The notes beneath the pieces were generated by a model. That model was not told where the DNA came from, searched no databases, and saw only the letters and a list, made by a program, of their open reading frames with translations. Both the position numbers and the translations under genes were made by a program. A stretch of 64,000 bases of DNA, from the NCBI RefSeq assembly GCF_000421525.1, contig NZ_ATXE01000002.1:248001-312000 (forward strand), read 5' to 3'. Of this stretch, positions 53,245 to 61,980 are shown piece after piece. The DNA is from Aestuariimicrobium kwangyangense DSM 21549 (GTDB lineage Bacteria > Actinomycetota > Actinomycetes > Propionibacteriales > Propionibacteriaceae). Within the stretch, counting starts at the first letter, position 1, and each line of letters opens with the position of its first letter.

Positions 53245-54771
53245 GTGACCAACACCAGCCCCGCCGCCATCGGAAGCCTGATCAGGGACGCGCGCAAGCA
53301 GCGCGGACTGACCCAGCAGCAACTCGCCGATGAGCTGTCGACCTCGCAGAGCGCCATCCACCGCATCGAGGCAGGCAACCAGAACCTGAGCCTCGAGATG
53401 ATCAACAAGATCGCCGAGGCACTCGAGTCGCCGCTGATCGCCCGCGCCGATTCCCGCACCATGAACTTCCGCATCCAGGGCGAGACGAAGCTCTCGGGTT
53501 CGATCGAGGTGCGTTCCTCGAAGAACGCCGCCGTCGCGCTGCTGTGCGCCAGCCTGATCAACAAGGGCACCACCAAGCTGCGCGGTGTCGCCCGCATCGA
53601 AGAGGTGAACCGCATCATCGAGGTGCTCACCTCGATCGGCGTGGAGTGCACCTGGAGCGATGACAAGTCGTTGCTCACCCTGGTGCGCCCCGAGGAGCTC
53701 CGGTTGGACGAGATGGACCTCGACGCCGCCCGCCGCACCCGCTCGGTGATCATGTTCCTTGGCCCGCTGCTGCGCTTCTACAGCGAGTTCCAGTTGCCCT
53801 ACGCCGGTGGCTGCAACCTCGGGTCCCGCACCGTCGAGCCCCACCTGCAGGTGTTGCGCGAGTTCGGGCTCGACGTCGAGGCGACCGAGGGCTTCTACCA
53901 GGCCAGGGTCTCGCGCGACATCAAGGGCACCCGGCACGTCACGCTCACCGAGCGCGGTGACACCGTCACCGAGAACGCGCTGCTCGCGGCGGCACAGACC
54001 GCCGGTGTGACGGTGCTGCGCAACGCCAGCCCGAACTACATGGTGCAGGACCTGTGCGTCTTCCTCGCCAAGCTCGGCGTCGGCATCGAGGGCATCGGCA
54101 CCACCACCTTGACCATCACCGGCAAGACCGACATCAACGAGGTGGTCGAGTACTACCCCTCCGAAGACCCGATCGAGGCGATGAGCCTGATCACCGCCGG
54201 CATCGTGACCGACTCGGAGTTGACCATCACCCGGGCCCCGATCGAGTTCCTCGAGATCGAGTTGGCCATCCTGGAGGAGATGGGGCTGAAGTTCAGCCTC
54301 TCCGAGGAGTACCGCAGCCACAACCAGTTCACCCGGCTGGTCGACATCACGGTGCACCCCTCGAAGCTGAAGGCCCCGGTCGACAAGGTGCACCCGATGC
54401 CCTTCCCCGGCCTGAACATCGACAACCTGCCCTTCTTCGCCGTGATCGCAGCCTCGGCCGAGGGCCAGACGATGATCCACGACTGGGTCTACGAGAACCG
54501 GGCGATCCACCTGCTCGAACTCGGCAAGCTCGGCGCGACGGTGCAACTGCTCGACCCCCACCGGTTGATCGTCACCGGCCCCACCGGTTGGCGCGCCCGC
54601 GACATGGTCTGCCCGCCCGCGCTGCGTCCGGCGGTCTGCCTGTTGCTCGCTGCGCTGGCGGCCCGCGGCGAATCAGTGCTGCGTGACGTCTACGTCATCA
54701 ACCGCGGTTACGAAGACCTGCCCACCCGGTTGAACAAGCTGGGCGCCAACATCGAGGTCTTCCACGAGTGA
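53245..54771 (+). CDS. MurA-type enolpyruvyl transferase with N-terminal HTH
   Basis: The 508 residues begin with a Xre-type HTH (10–62, [29 protein letters not shown]). A full MurA/EPSP-synthase domain follows (~75–500). Active-site features are K93–N94 (SSKNAA), the cysteine equivalent to Cys115 at C190 (AGGCNLGSR), and R195 nearby. I chose GTG 53245; an in-frame ATG is at 53227. Housekeeping MurA transfers enolpyruvate to UDP-GlcNAc. The HTH fusion suggests a regulated or moonlighting copy. Whether the genome has another MurA is unknown. Confidence 0.85.
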   Translation: MTNTSPAAIGSLIRDARKQRGLTQQQLADELSTSQSAIHRIEAGNQNLSLEMINKIAEALESPLIARADSRTMNFRIQGETKLSGSIEVRSSKNAAVALLCASLINKGTTKLRGVARIEEVNRIIEVLTSIGVECTWSDDKSLLTLVRPEELRLDEMDLDAARRTRSVIMFLGPLLRFYSEFQLPYAGGCNLGSRTVEPHLQVLREFGLDVEATEGFYQARVSRDIKGTRHVTLTERGDTVTENALLAAAQTAGVTVLRNASPNYMVQDLCVFLAKLGVGIEGIGTTTLTITGKTDINEVVEYYPSEDPIEAMSLITAGIVTDSELTITRAPIEFLEIELAILEEMGLKFSLSEEYRSHNQFTRLVDITVHPSKLKAPVDKVHPMPFPGLNIDNLPFFAVIAASAEGQTMIHDWVYENRAIHLLELGKLGATVQLLDPHRLIVTGPTGWRARDMVCPPALRPAVCLLLAALAARGESVLRDVYVINRGYEDLPTRLNKLGANIEVFHE

Positions 54772-54780
54772 GCTGACCAC

Positions 54781-55629
54781 TCAGTCCAGACGCGTGGCCT
54801 CGAACCGTTGGTTCGGGGCCACGATCTGTTCCTGGCCGGCCACCAGCTGCAACTCCGAGTGCTCCGACTCCACCGTCACCCTCAACACGCCGTGGACGAT
54901 GGCCGCCGTCTGCTCCAGCGCGCGGCGCAGCCCACCACCCGAGAGCAGATGGGCGAGGAACATGGCCGAGGTGAGGTCACCCGAACCGGTGAAGTAGCTG
55001 GCGAACAGGGGCGTCTCGACCACCCACGCCTCGTCCGCGTTCACGGCGAGCATGCGCATCACCGGTTCATCCGGGGTGACGACCGAGGTGACCAGCACCG
55101 TCTCGGGGCCCTGGGAGCGCAGCGCGTGGGCCGCGTCGCGGGCGTCCTCGATGGAGGCGATGGTGCGCCCCGTCAGGAACTCCAACTCGAACAGGTTCGG
55201 GCTCATCACGTCGGCGATCGGGGTGACGACGTCGCGGATGAACTCCGGGATGCCGGGGCGCGCGTAGAAGCCGCGACCGACGTCACCCATCACCGGGTCG
55301 CAGCAGTAGAGAGCGGCCGGGTTGCGTTGCTTGATCAGCGCCACAGCCTGAACGATCGCGGCCCCGACCTCCTCGCCGCCCTGGTAGCCGCTGAGCACGG
55401 CATCAGCCCGCCCCAGTTCGCCTCGGTCGTCGATACCGCGCACCACCTCGAGCACCTCTTCGGCAGGGATCAGCGGTCCGCGCCAAGCCCCGTAGCCGGT
55501 GTGGTTCGAGAAGGTCACGGTGTGCACCGGCCACACCTCCACCCCCAGTCGCTGCAGGGGGAACACGGCCGCCGAGTTGCCGACGTGGCCGAAGGCCACG
55601 TGGGACTGGATCGAGAGGATGGTCGTCAC
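54781..55629 (-). CDS. pdxY: pyridoxal kinase PdxY
   Basis: The 282 residues start TTILSIQSHVAFGHVGNSAAVFPLQRLGVEVW. Further motifs are FSNHTGYGAWRG, ALYCCDPVMGDVGRGFYARPGI, ADVMSPNLFELEFLTGR and the phosphate-binding GSGDLTSAMFLAHLL (the catalytic Asp in GSGD). It phosphorylates pyridoxal to PLP. GTG 55629 is the start. Divergent from GDPD, 63 bp apart. Confidence 0.92.
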   Translation of the reverse strand: MTTILSIQSHVAFGHVGNSAAVFPLQRLGVEVWPVHTVTFSNHTGYGAWRGPLIPAEEVLEVVRGIDDRGELGRADAVLSGYQGGEEVGAAIVQAVALIKQRNPAALYCCDPVMGDVGRGFYARPGIPEFIRDVVTPIADVMSPNLFELEFLTGRTIASIEDARDAAHALRSQGPETVLVTSVVTPDEPVMRMLAVNADEAWVVETPLFASYFTGSGDLTSAMFLAHLLSGGGLRRALEQTAAIVHGVLRVTVESEHSELQLVAGQEQIVAPNQRFEATRLD

Positions 55630-55692
55630 CCCGGCATTCTTCCACCTGCCCTCGACCGCCCCCCACCGACGGCTTCCTGCCAGACTCGACCC

Positions 55693-56472
55693 GTGAGCAC
55701 CCATCCCTACCTCAGCAACGGATTCGTGGCGATGGCCCACCGGGGCGGGTCGCTGTTGCCCGACAACGTCGGCAAGGAGAACACGCTGACCGCCTTCGAA
55801 CACGCGGTCGGTCTGGGCTACCGCTATCTCGAGACCGACGTGCACCTCACCGCCGATGGGGAACTGGTCGCCTTCCACGACGACCGGCTCGACCGGGTCA
55901 GTGACGCCCACGGTCTGATCGCCGAGTTGACCTGGGCACAGGTGCAGCAAGTGCGCGTCAACGGCGAACCGATCCCCCTGTTCCGGGAGGTGCTCGACAC
56001 CTTTCCCGGGGCCAACCTCAACGTCGACCTGAAGGCGCCCGGCGCCGGGGCCCCGCTGGCGGCCCTGCTCGCCGACCGGGATGCCTTCGACCGGGTCTGC
56101 GTGGGCTCCTTCTCGTCGGCGCGGCTGGCTGAGTACCGGCGGCTGGCGGGGCCACGCGCGCTCACGTCGAGCAGCAGGGTCGAGGTGGTGGCCCAGATGG
56201 CAGCGGGGCTGGTGTCGTTGCCCGCCCCCGGCGCCGCAGGGGCCCATCAGGTACCCGTCAGACGAGCGGTGGCCGGCCGTCAGGTGCCGGTGGTGACCAG
56301 GGGCTTCGTCCGCGGTGCCCACCGAGCGGGTCGGCAGGTGCACGTGTGGACGATCGACGACCCCGACCAGATGCACCACCTGATCGACCTCGGTGTCGAC
56401 GGCATCGTGAGCGATGCCATCGACGTGCTGAAGACGGTGCTGATCAGCCGCGGTCTCTGGACCGGCCGCTGA
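55693..56472 (+). CDS. glycerophosphodiester phosphodiesterase
   Basis: The start is GTG 55693; 259 residues. The GDPD motifs are MAHRGGSLLPDNVGKENTLTAF (metal/His site), YLETDVHLTADGELVAFHDDRLDRV and the C-terminal VHVWTIDDPDQMHHLIDLGVDGIVSDA. It hydrolyses glycerophosphodiesters to glycerol-3-phosphate and an alcohol. No signal peptide is visible, so it is probably cytoplasmic. Confidence 0.9.
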   Translation: MSTHPYLSNGFVAMAHRGGSLLPDNVGKENTLTAFEHAVGLGYRYLETDVHLTADGELVAFHDDRLDRVSDAHGLIAELTWAQVQQVRVNGEPIPLFREVLDTFPGANLNVDLKAPGAGAPLAALLADRDAFDRVCVGSFSSARLAEYRRLAGPRALTSSSRVEVVAQMAAGLVSLPAPGAAGAHQVPVRRAVAGRQVPVVTRGFVRGAHRAGRQVHVWTIDDPDQMHHLIDLGVDGIVSDAIDVLKTVLISRGLWTGR

Positions 56473-56507
56473 CCTGGGGTACCAGCATCGGATGCGGCTG
56501 TGGGGTG

Positions 56508-56524
56508 AAACCCTGCGCGGGTTT
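56508..56524 (+). terminator. hairpin between GDPD and rbpA
   Basis: AAACCC-TGCGC-GGGTTT forms a 6-bp stem with a 5-base loop 36 bp after the GDPD stop. It is plausible as a weak terminator or as part of the rbpA 5' region. Confidence 0.4.
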
Positions 56525-56572
56525 GCCGCAGATCGCTACGCTCGACGAAGACCGACCTTTGAGGAGGGGACG

Positions 56573-56911
56573 ATGGCTGACCGGGCATTGCGCGGCATGG
56601 GCTTGGGGTCCAAGAGCTTCGAGGACGAGGAGGGGATCGAGTTCGCCTCGCGTCTGCAGATCGGGTTCGACTGCCCCCAGGGGCACCACTTCGACCTGAC
56701 CTTCGCGAGCGAGGCCGAACTGCCGGCGGTGTGGGAGTGCCCCCGCTGCGGCAAGCAGGCCGTCCGTTCCGACGGCACCGTCGCGGCCGAGAAGGACGAG
56801 AAGCCCCCGCGCACCCACTGGGACATGCTGATCGAGCGCCGCTCGGTCAGTGACCTCGAGGAACTGCTGCAGGAGCGTCTCGACCTGCACCGCAAGAGCC
56901 AGGAGCTCTGA
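56573..56911 (+). CDS. rbpA: RNA polymerase-binding protein RbpA
   Basis: The 112 residues are those of actinobacterial RbpA, which stabilises sigma-A-type holoenzyme and open complexes. Features are ADRALRGMGLGSKSFEDEEGIEFA, the zinc-fold-like FDCPQGHHFDL and WECPRCGKQAV, and the sigma-interacting C-terminus THWDMLIERRSVSDLEELLQERLDLHR. GAGGAGGGG precedes ATG 56573. It is strong evidence that the host is an actinobacterium. Confidence 0.95.
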   Translation: MADRALRGMGLGSKSFEDEEGIEFASRLQIGFDCPQGHHFDLTFASEAELPAVWECPRCGKQAVRSDGTVAAEKDEKPPRTHWDMLIERRSVSDLEELLQERLDLHRKSQEL

Positions 56912-56915
56912 GGAC

Positions 56916-57479
56916 TCAATCGATGACGGAACCCTCGATGGCCTGTGGCGGGTCGTCGGGGGTTTTCTTCGTGGTGCTGGCCGAACCCGGGGCGGGGTCG
57001 GGTTCGACCACCTCGCCCGGGATCACGTCGCCGCCCCTGCCCCGTCCGCCTCGTCCGCCCATGGCGCCCGGCAGCATCCCCGACCCGAGACCGAGGCTCT
57101 CGACCTGGTGCTCGGCCATCGCCGTCAGCAGTCGTCGCGGGATGGCGCGGGTGAAGGGCAACAGGCAGACCAGGCCGACCACATCGGTGGTGAACCCGGG
57201 CAGGGTCAACAGCATCCCACCCGCCAACACCAGCGCCCCGTCGCTCAGTTCGCGGCTGGGAACCTTGCCCGACCCGAACGCGTCGATCAGCGCCCGCCAC
57301 GCCTTCGTCCCCTCACGTCGCATCAGCCACGTGCCCAGCACCGCGGTCAGCACGAGCAGCCCGATGGTCGGCCACAGACCGATCAGGTCGCCCACCTTCA
57401 CCAGGATGAGGACCTCGAGGATGGGCAGACCGATGAACACCACCAGTAGGGCGGGCACCAGCCAGCGGGGACGACTCAT
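56916..57479 (-). CDS. fxsA: FxsA-family membrane protein
   Basis: The 187 residues have three to four spans: LVPALLVVFIGLPILEVLILVKVG, ILLVLTAVLGTWLMRREG-like, and ALVLAGGMLLTLPGFTTDVVGLVCLLPF. The last is the FxsA signature. A Gly-rich and acidic C-terminal tail of ~60 residues is extra. FxsA relatives affect phage exclusion and membrane traits; function poorly known. It is convergent with rbpA and downstream of ppm1. Confidence 0.85.
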   Translation of the reverse strand: MSRPRWLVPALLVVFIGLPILEVLILVKVGDLIGLWPTIGLLVLTAVLGTWLMRREGTKAWRALIDAFGSGKVPSRELSDGALVLAGGMLLTLPGFTTDVVGLVCLLPFTRAIPRRLLTAMAEHQVESLGLGSGMLPGAMGGRGGRGRGGDVIPGEVVEPDPAPGSASTTKKTPDDPPQAIEGSVID

Positions 57480-57515
57480 CGCGAGAACCTGTTCACGTCA
57501 GCAGGCTCGGCCATG

Positions 57516-58274
57516 TCAGCGACCCCCGCGCGTCACCAGGCGCTTGACCTGCTTGGCGCGATGGTCAACACCCCACAAGGTGGTGCGGATCATGGCCTCG
57601 ACGACGATCGCCTTGTTCATCTTGGAGTCACCGAACTCCCGTTCCACGAACTCGATCGGCACCTCCTTGATGACCAGGCCGGCCTTGTGGGTGCGCCACG
57701 CCAGATCGATCTGGAAGCAGTAACCGGCCGACGCGATCTCGTCGAGGCCGATGGTGCGCAGGGTCTCGGCGCGGAAGGCGTTGAAGCCACCCGTCACGTC
57801 GTGCAGCGGCAGGCCGAGCACGGCGGCGCTCCAGAGCGAACCGCCGCGGCTGATCACCTTGCGGGCCGCGGGCCAGTTGACGGTGCTGCCCCCTCGCACG
57901 TAGCGCGAACCCTTCACCATGTCGGCATCACGCAGGGCATCGAGCAGCAGCGGCAGTTGCTCGGGCTGGTGCGAGCCGTCGGCGTCCATCTCGACGATGG
58001 CGTCGTAGTTGCGTTCCAGACCCCAGGCGAATCCGGCGAGGTAGGCGGCGCCCAGACCCTGCTTGCCGGCCCGGTGCATGACGTGGATCTGCGGGTCGCT
58101 CTTCGCCAGCCGGTCGGCGATCGCGCCGGTGCCGTCGGGGGAGTTGTCGTCGGCGACGAGCACGTCGGCGACGGGCACGGCCGTGCGCAGCCGTCCCACG
58201 ATGCTCTCGATGTTCTCGGCCTCGTTGTAGGTCGGGATCACCACGAGCACGGTGGTGATGGGTGGCCTGGTCAT
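57516..58274 (-). CDS. ppm1: polyprenol monophosphomannose synthase Ppm1
   Basis: I chose ATG 58274, with GAGGAG at 7 bases; 252 residues. The GT2 pattern shows VIPTYNEAENIESIVGRL, ADDNSPDGTG, the DxD in EMDADGSHQPEQ, GLGAAYLAGFAWGL and the acceptor region DVTGGFNAFRAETL. It transfers mannose from GDP-mannose to polyprenol phosphate for lipoarabinomannan and glycoprotein synthesis. Adjacent to lnt, the arrangement known from mycobacteria and corynebacteria. Confidence 0.93.
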   Translation of the reverse strand: MTRPPITTVLVVIPTYNEAENIESIVGRLRTAVPVADVLVADDNSPDGTGAIADRLAKSDPQIHVMHRAGKQGLGAAYLAGFAWGLERNYDAIVEMDADGSHQPEQLPLLLDALRDADMVKGSRYVRGGSTVNWPAARKVISRGGSLWSAAVLGLPLHDVTGGFNAFRAETLRTIGLDEIASAGYCFQIDLAWRTHKAGLVIKEVPIEFVEREFGDSKMNKAIVVEAMIRTTLWGVDHRAKQVKRLVTRGGR

Positions 58275-58314
58275 CGACAGCTCCTCGTCCGCGGCCACGC
58301 CGACTGCGTGGACC

Positions 58315-59910
58315 TCACGGACCAGCGTAGCCACCCGGGTTCCGCGTGGAGCCCTCGACCCGATGTCTCCCCCCTCGTCGGGCGAGCACGAGCGAGGTCA
58401 GCATGGCCAGCAGGGCCACCAGCGCCGCGGCGGACTCCACCCAGGGTCCGACCAGTACCCCGATGGAGACCCCGGAGCGCACCGGGACGTCGTAGGTGCG
58501 CGCGGCTGCGGTGGCCTCGCGGGTGCGGTCGAGCACTCGTCCGTGGGGGTCGATCCAACCCGAGAAGGATCCGGTGGTCGCGACCACCACGTCACGCCTC
58601 ATCTCCATGGCTCGCACCCGGGTGATCTGGAACTGCTGGGCGGGCTGTCCGGTGAAGGTGTAGGTGGAGTTGTTCGACTGCACCACCACCAGTTGCGGGT
58701 CGAGTCTGGCCACGTCGTGCACCGAGGAGTCGTAGGCCAACTCGAAGCAGATGATGTCGCCGACCCGCAGGGTGCGGCCCGCCACGGTGGCGCTGGTGAC
58801 CCCCGGCTTGGTGCCGGGAACCCCCTGCGCTCCGACCTGCTGCAGGATCGGGAAGCGCGGGAGCAGTTCGTCGCGGAACGGGATGTACTCCCCGAAGGGG
58901 ACCAGATTCCGCTTGTCGTAGCGCTCCCCCGGTCCCTGCTGGGTCCACCACAGCCCCGAGGTCTGTCGTTCGTCGGGGCCGGGGCCGTAGCGGACGATGC
59001 CGATGAACATGGGCAGACCCGACAGCTGCTGGGCCTCGGTGATCATCTCGCGGGTGTCGGCGTCGACGGTCGGGTCGATGTCGGTGGAGTTCTCGGGCCA
59101 CAGCACGAACTGCGGACGAGGATCCAGGCCGGTGCGGGCGCGCGCCATCAGGGCGATCGTCTCCGAGAGGTGGTTGTTGGTGACCGAACGGGCATAGCCC
59201 AGCGAATCCGGCCCGGCGGTGCCGTCGACGTTGCCCTGCACCATGCCCACGGCCACCCGTTGGCCCGTCGCCGGGAGGGCGGGGGCCCGTCCCAGCCCCA
59301 GTCCGGCCAGCACGATGGCGACGACGACTGCCTCCGAGACCGAGGGCCGCAGCCGGGGACGCTCCACCCAGTGTGCGACGGCTGCGGCGACCAGCGCGCA
59401 CAGCAGGCTCACCCCCGAGGCGCCCACGAAGCCCAGCCATCCGCCCAGTGGTTGGTCGGCGGTGGTCCAGGCGAGCCGGCCCCACGCGAACCCGCCGAAG
59501 GGGTAGCGGGCGGCCGTCCACTCCCCCAGCGACCAGCAGGCTGCCGTCCAGACGGGCCACCAGCGCAATCGGTGGACGAGCGCCACGCCCAGCCCCACCA
59601 GGCCGGTGTGCAGCGCCATCAGTCCCACCAGCCCGGGCACGACGAACCAGCCGAGCACCCCGATCCAGCCGACGAGGGCGCCGTAGAAGCCCAGCCCGAA
59701 CAGGAAGCCGCGCCACACCCCTGCCCGCGCCACCCGCAGGCTCACCCTGCCGTCGGGCTCGAGCCCTCCGCGGGCGAGCCAGAAGAAGGCGGCCGGTCCG
59801 AGCAACGCCAGCGGCCACCACTGCAGCGGGGCGAACCCCCCGGCGGTCACGACCCCGGCAAGCACCAGCAGCGGCACCCGCTGCCAGGCGCGCAGGCGGT
59901 CGCTGGTCAC
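58315..59910 (-). CDS. lnt: apolipoprotein N-acyltransferase
   Basis: The 531 residues have about six N-terminal spans (10–210). A nitrilase-type domain follows with E273 (LWPENST), K333 (YDKRNLVPFGEY) and C388 (DIICFELAYD), the Glu–Lys–Cys triad. It adds the third acyl chain to lipoproteins. In actinobacteria it is commonly paired with ppm1 (separate, as here, or fused). ATG 59910 overlaps the Lrp stop (ATGA). Confidence 0.92.
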   Translation of the reverse strand: MTSDRLRAWQRVPLLVLAGVVTAGGFAPLQWWPLALLGPAAFFWLARGGLEPDGRVSLRVARAGVWRGFLFGLGFYGALVGWIGVLGWFVVPGLVGLMALHTGLVGLGVALVHRLRWWPVWTAACWSLGEWTAARYPFGGFAWGRLAWTTADQPLGGWLGFVGASGVSLLCALVAAAVAHWVERPRLRPSVSEAVVVAIVLAGLGLGRAPALPATGQRVAVGMVQGNVDGTAGPDSLGYARSVTNNHLSETIALMARARTGLDPRPQFVLWPENSTDIDPTVDADTREMITEAQQLSGLPMFIGIVRYGPGPDERQTSGLWWTQQGPGERYDKRNLVPFGEYIPFRDELLPRFPILQQVGAQGVPGTKPGVTSATVAGRTLRVGDIICFELAYDSSVHDVARLDPQLVVVQSNNSTYTFTGQPAQQFQITRVRAMEMRRDVVVATTGSFSGWIDPHGRVLDRTREATAAARTYDVPVRSGVSIGVLVGPWVESAAALVALLAMLTSLVLARRGGRHRVEGSTRNPGGYAGP

Positions 59911-60371
59911 GCCTGGTCACCCCTGGGGTCGGCGGCGATCAGCGGACGATCGGTGAACAGGGTCGTCAGCGCGATCGTTGTGGCGGTCGACACCTTGGCC
60001 TGCAGCCGCATGCGGGTGAGCAACTCGTCCAGTTCGGCGGGCGTGGCCACCTGCACCTTCAACAGGTAGGACGCGTCGCCGGCCACCGAGTAGCAGTCGG
60101 TCACCTCGGGCATCGTCCCGATCACCGCAGGCACGAGTTCGTCCTCGGCCGGGTCGAAGGGCCTGATCGAGATGAATGCCGTCAGGGTGCGCCCGAGTTG
60201 CTCGGGGCTCAGCACCGCCCGGTACGAGGTGATCACCCCGCGCTGCTCGAGCCTCCGCACACGCTGTTGGGCGGCAGAGGTCGACAGCCCCGTCGCCTTG
60301 CCGATGTCGGTGTAGGACATGCGGCCGTCCTCGGCCAGGAGCGCAAGAATGTGGTGATCAATGGTCTCCAT
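59907..60371 (-). CDS. Lrp/AsnC-family regulator
   Basis: I chose ATG 60371 (METIDHHILALL); ATG 60380 is an alternative. The 154 residues have the HTH LLAEDGRMSYTDIGKATGLSTSAAQQRVRRLEQRGVI and an RAM/ligand domain with VIGTMPEVTDCYSVAGDASYLLKVQV. It probably senses amino acids. It is divergent from the exonuclease gene and upstream of the lnt–ppm1 genes. Its targets are unknown. Confidence 0.9.
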   Translation of the reverse strand: METIDHHILALLAEDGRMSYTDIGKATGLSTSAAQQRVRRLEQRGVITSYRAVLSPEQLGRTLTAFISIRPFDPAEDELVPAVIGTMPEVTDCYSVAGDASYLLKVQVATPAELDELLTRMRLQAKVSTATTIALTTLFTDRPLIAADPRGDQA

Positions 60372-60398
60372 GCCGCCCATCGTGGCACCATTCCGCGT

Positions 60399-61355
60399 GT
60401 GACCCCGACTCCGCTCATGGTTTTCGACACCGCGTCGCTCTACTTCCGGTCGTTCTTCGGGGTGCCCAATTCCGTGACCTCCCCCGATGGCACCCCCGTG
60501 AACGCGGTCCGCGGACTGATGGACTCGCTGGCCCGACTCATCGAGCAGTACCACCCTGGAGCCATCGCCTGCGCGTGGGACAACGACTGGCGCCCGACCT
60601 GGCGGGTCGACCTCGTGCCCAGCTACAAGGCCCACCGCGTCGCGCAGGTCGTCGGTGACGCCGCACACGAGGTGGTGGGGGCAGGCGGCACCGGTGCCGT
60701 CAGTGGACAGGCCGAGGAGGCCGCCGACGAGTTGGCCGTGCAGGTACCGATCATCCGCGAGGTGCTCGCTGCCTACGGGATCCCGGTGATCGGCGTCGAC
60801 GACCACGAGGCCGACGACGTGCTGGGGTCCCTCGCCCACCAGGCCACCCGTCCGGTGCTGGTGGTGACCGGCGATCGTGACCTGTTCCAACTGGCAACCG
60901 GTGAGGTGAAGGTGATCTACGTCGGCAAGGGCGTCGCCAAGCACGACCTGGTCGATTCCGCCTGGGTCGAGGCCAAGTACGGGGTGAACGCCGACCAGTA
61001 CGTCGACTTCTCGGTGCTCCGCGGTGACGCCTCCGACGGTCTGCCCGGCGTGGCGGGGATCGGGGAGAAGTCCGCCGCTCAGCTGATCCAGGCCTACGGC
61101 GGGCTGGACGAGATCGCGGTGGCCGCCACCGATCCCGATTCGGGCATGTCCAACGGCCTGCGCACCAAGCTGGCGGGCGCCGTCGAGTACCTCGGACCCG
61201 CCCAGGTGGTGGTGCAGGTGGTCACCGACCTCGACCTGCCGAGCGTCGACGACCTGGAGTCACTGCCCTGGGACGGGGAGCGGGTGGCGGCCCTGAGTGA
61301 ACGGTGGGGGCTCGGGTCGTCAGCCGAGCGGCTCAACGCAGCGCTGGGTCACTGA
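60399..61355 (+). CDS. 5'-3' exonuclease (PolA N-terminal-like)
   Basis: The start is GTG 60399; 318 residues. FEN/exonuclease motifs are MVFDTASLYFRSFFG, ACAWDNDWRPTWR, VDDHEADDVLG, VVTGDRDLFQL and the H3TH region DGLPGVAGIGEKSAAQLIQAYGG. It degrades 5' flaps or RNA primers. Its 3' end overlaps metW by 23 bp in convergent orientation. Confidence 0.9.
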   Translation: MTPTPLMVFDTASLYFRSFFGVPNSVTSPDGTPVNAVRGLMDSLARLIEQYHPGAIACAWDNDWRPTWRVDLVPSYKAHRVAQVVGDAAHEVVGAGGTGAVSGQAEEAADELAVQVPIIREVLAAYGIPVIGVDDHEADDVLGSLAHQATRPVLVVTGDRDLFQLATGEVKVIYVGKGVAKHDLVDSAWVEAKYGVNADQYVDFSVLRGDASDGLPGVAGIGEKSAAQLIQAYGGLDEIAVAATDPDSGMSNGLRTKLAGAVEYLGPAQVVVQVVTDLDLPSVDDLESLPWDGERVAALSERWGLGSSAERLNAALGH

Positions 61356-61980
61356 CAGGGTTCAGTGACTCGTCGGCGTGCCAGCGCTGCGAGTGCAACA
61401 CGTAGATCGCGGCCCCGGCGGTCAGGTTCGGACGAAGGCCCGAGAACCAGGAGGCCCGCGCGTCCTCGGCCAGCGGCACCCGCCGCTCGACGACCAGGCC
61501 GAGCCGGTCGAAGAGCAGCTCGAGTTCGTAGAGCGACGACATCCTCAGGTTCGGGGTGTCGTACCAGTGGTACGGCAGGTCCTTGTTGACCGGCATCCGT
61601 CCGGTCAGCAGCCGGAGTCGGTGCCGCCACAGCCCGAAGTTGGGCATCGAGACGACCAGCCGGTGGCCGATCCTGGCCATCTCGCTGAGCAGTTGTTCCG
61701 GTTGGTGCACCGTCTGCAGGGTGCGCGAGAGCACGACGACGTCGTAGGAGCTGTCGGCGAACTCCCCCAGTTGGTGGTCGAGGTCGAGCTCGATGACGGG
61801 CACGCGATGGCCGATCGCCGCGATCACCTGCTCGGGGTCCTTCTCGACACCGGTGCCGACGCAGGCCCTGGTGCGGAACAGGTGGGCGAGCAGGGCCCCG
61901 TCGCCGCAGCCCAGGTCGAGCACCCGGGAGCCCTCGGGCACCAACCCGGCCAGCAGTTGCAGATCCGCGCGCAGCACCAT
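61333..61980 (-). CDS. metW: MetW-type methyltransferase-like protein
   Basis: The 215 residues have a class I SAM-binding motif VLDLGCGDGALLAHL near 20, ELDLDHQLGEFADSSYDVVVLSRTLQTV, and the MetW-specific MRMSSLYELELLFDRLGL-type C-terminus. MetW is needed with MetX for acyl-homoserine formation in several bacteria. It follows metX with TGATG overlap, so both are one operon. Confidence 0.9.
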   Translation of the reverse strand: MVLRADLQLLAGLVPEGSRVLDLGCGDGALLAHLFRTRACVGTGVEKDPEQVIAAIGHRVPVIELDLDHQLGEFADSSYDVVVLSRTLQTVHQPEQLLSEMARIGHRLVVSMPNFGLWRHRLRLLTGRMPVNKDLPYHWYDTPNLRMSSLYELELLFDRLGLVVERRVPLAEDARASWFSGLRPNLTAGAAIYVLHSQRWHADESLNPVSDPALR

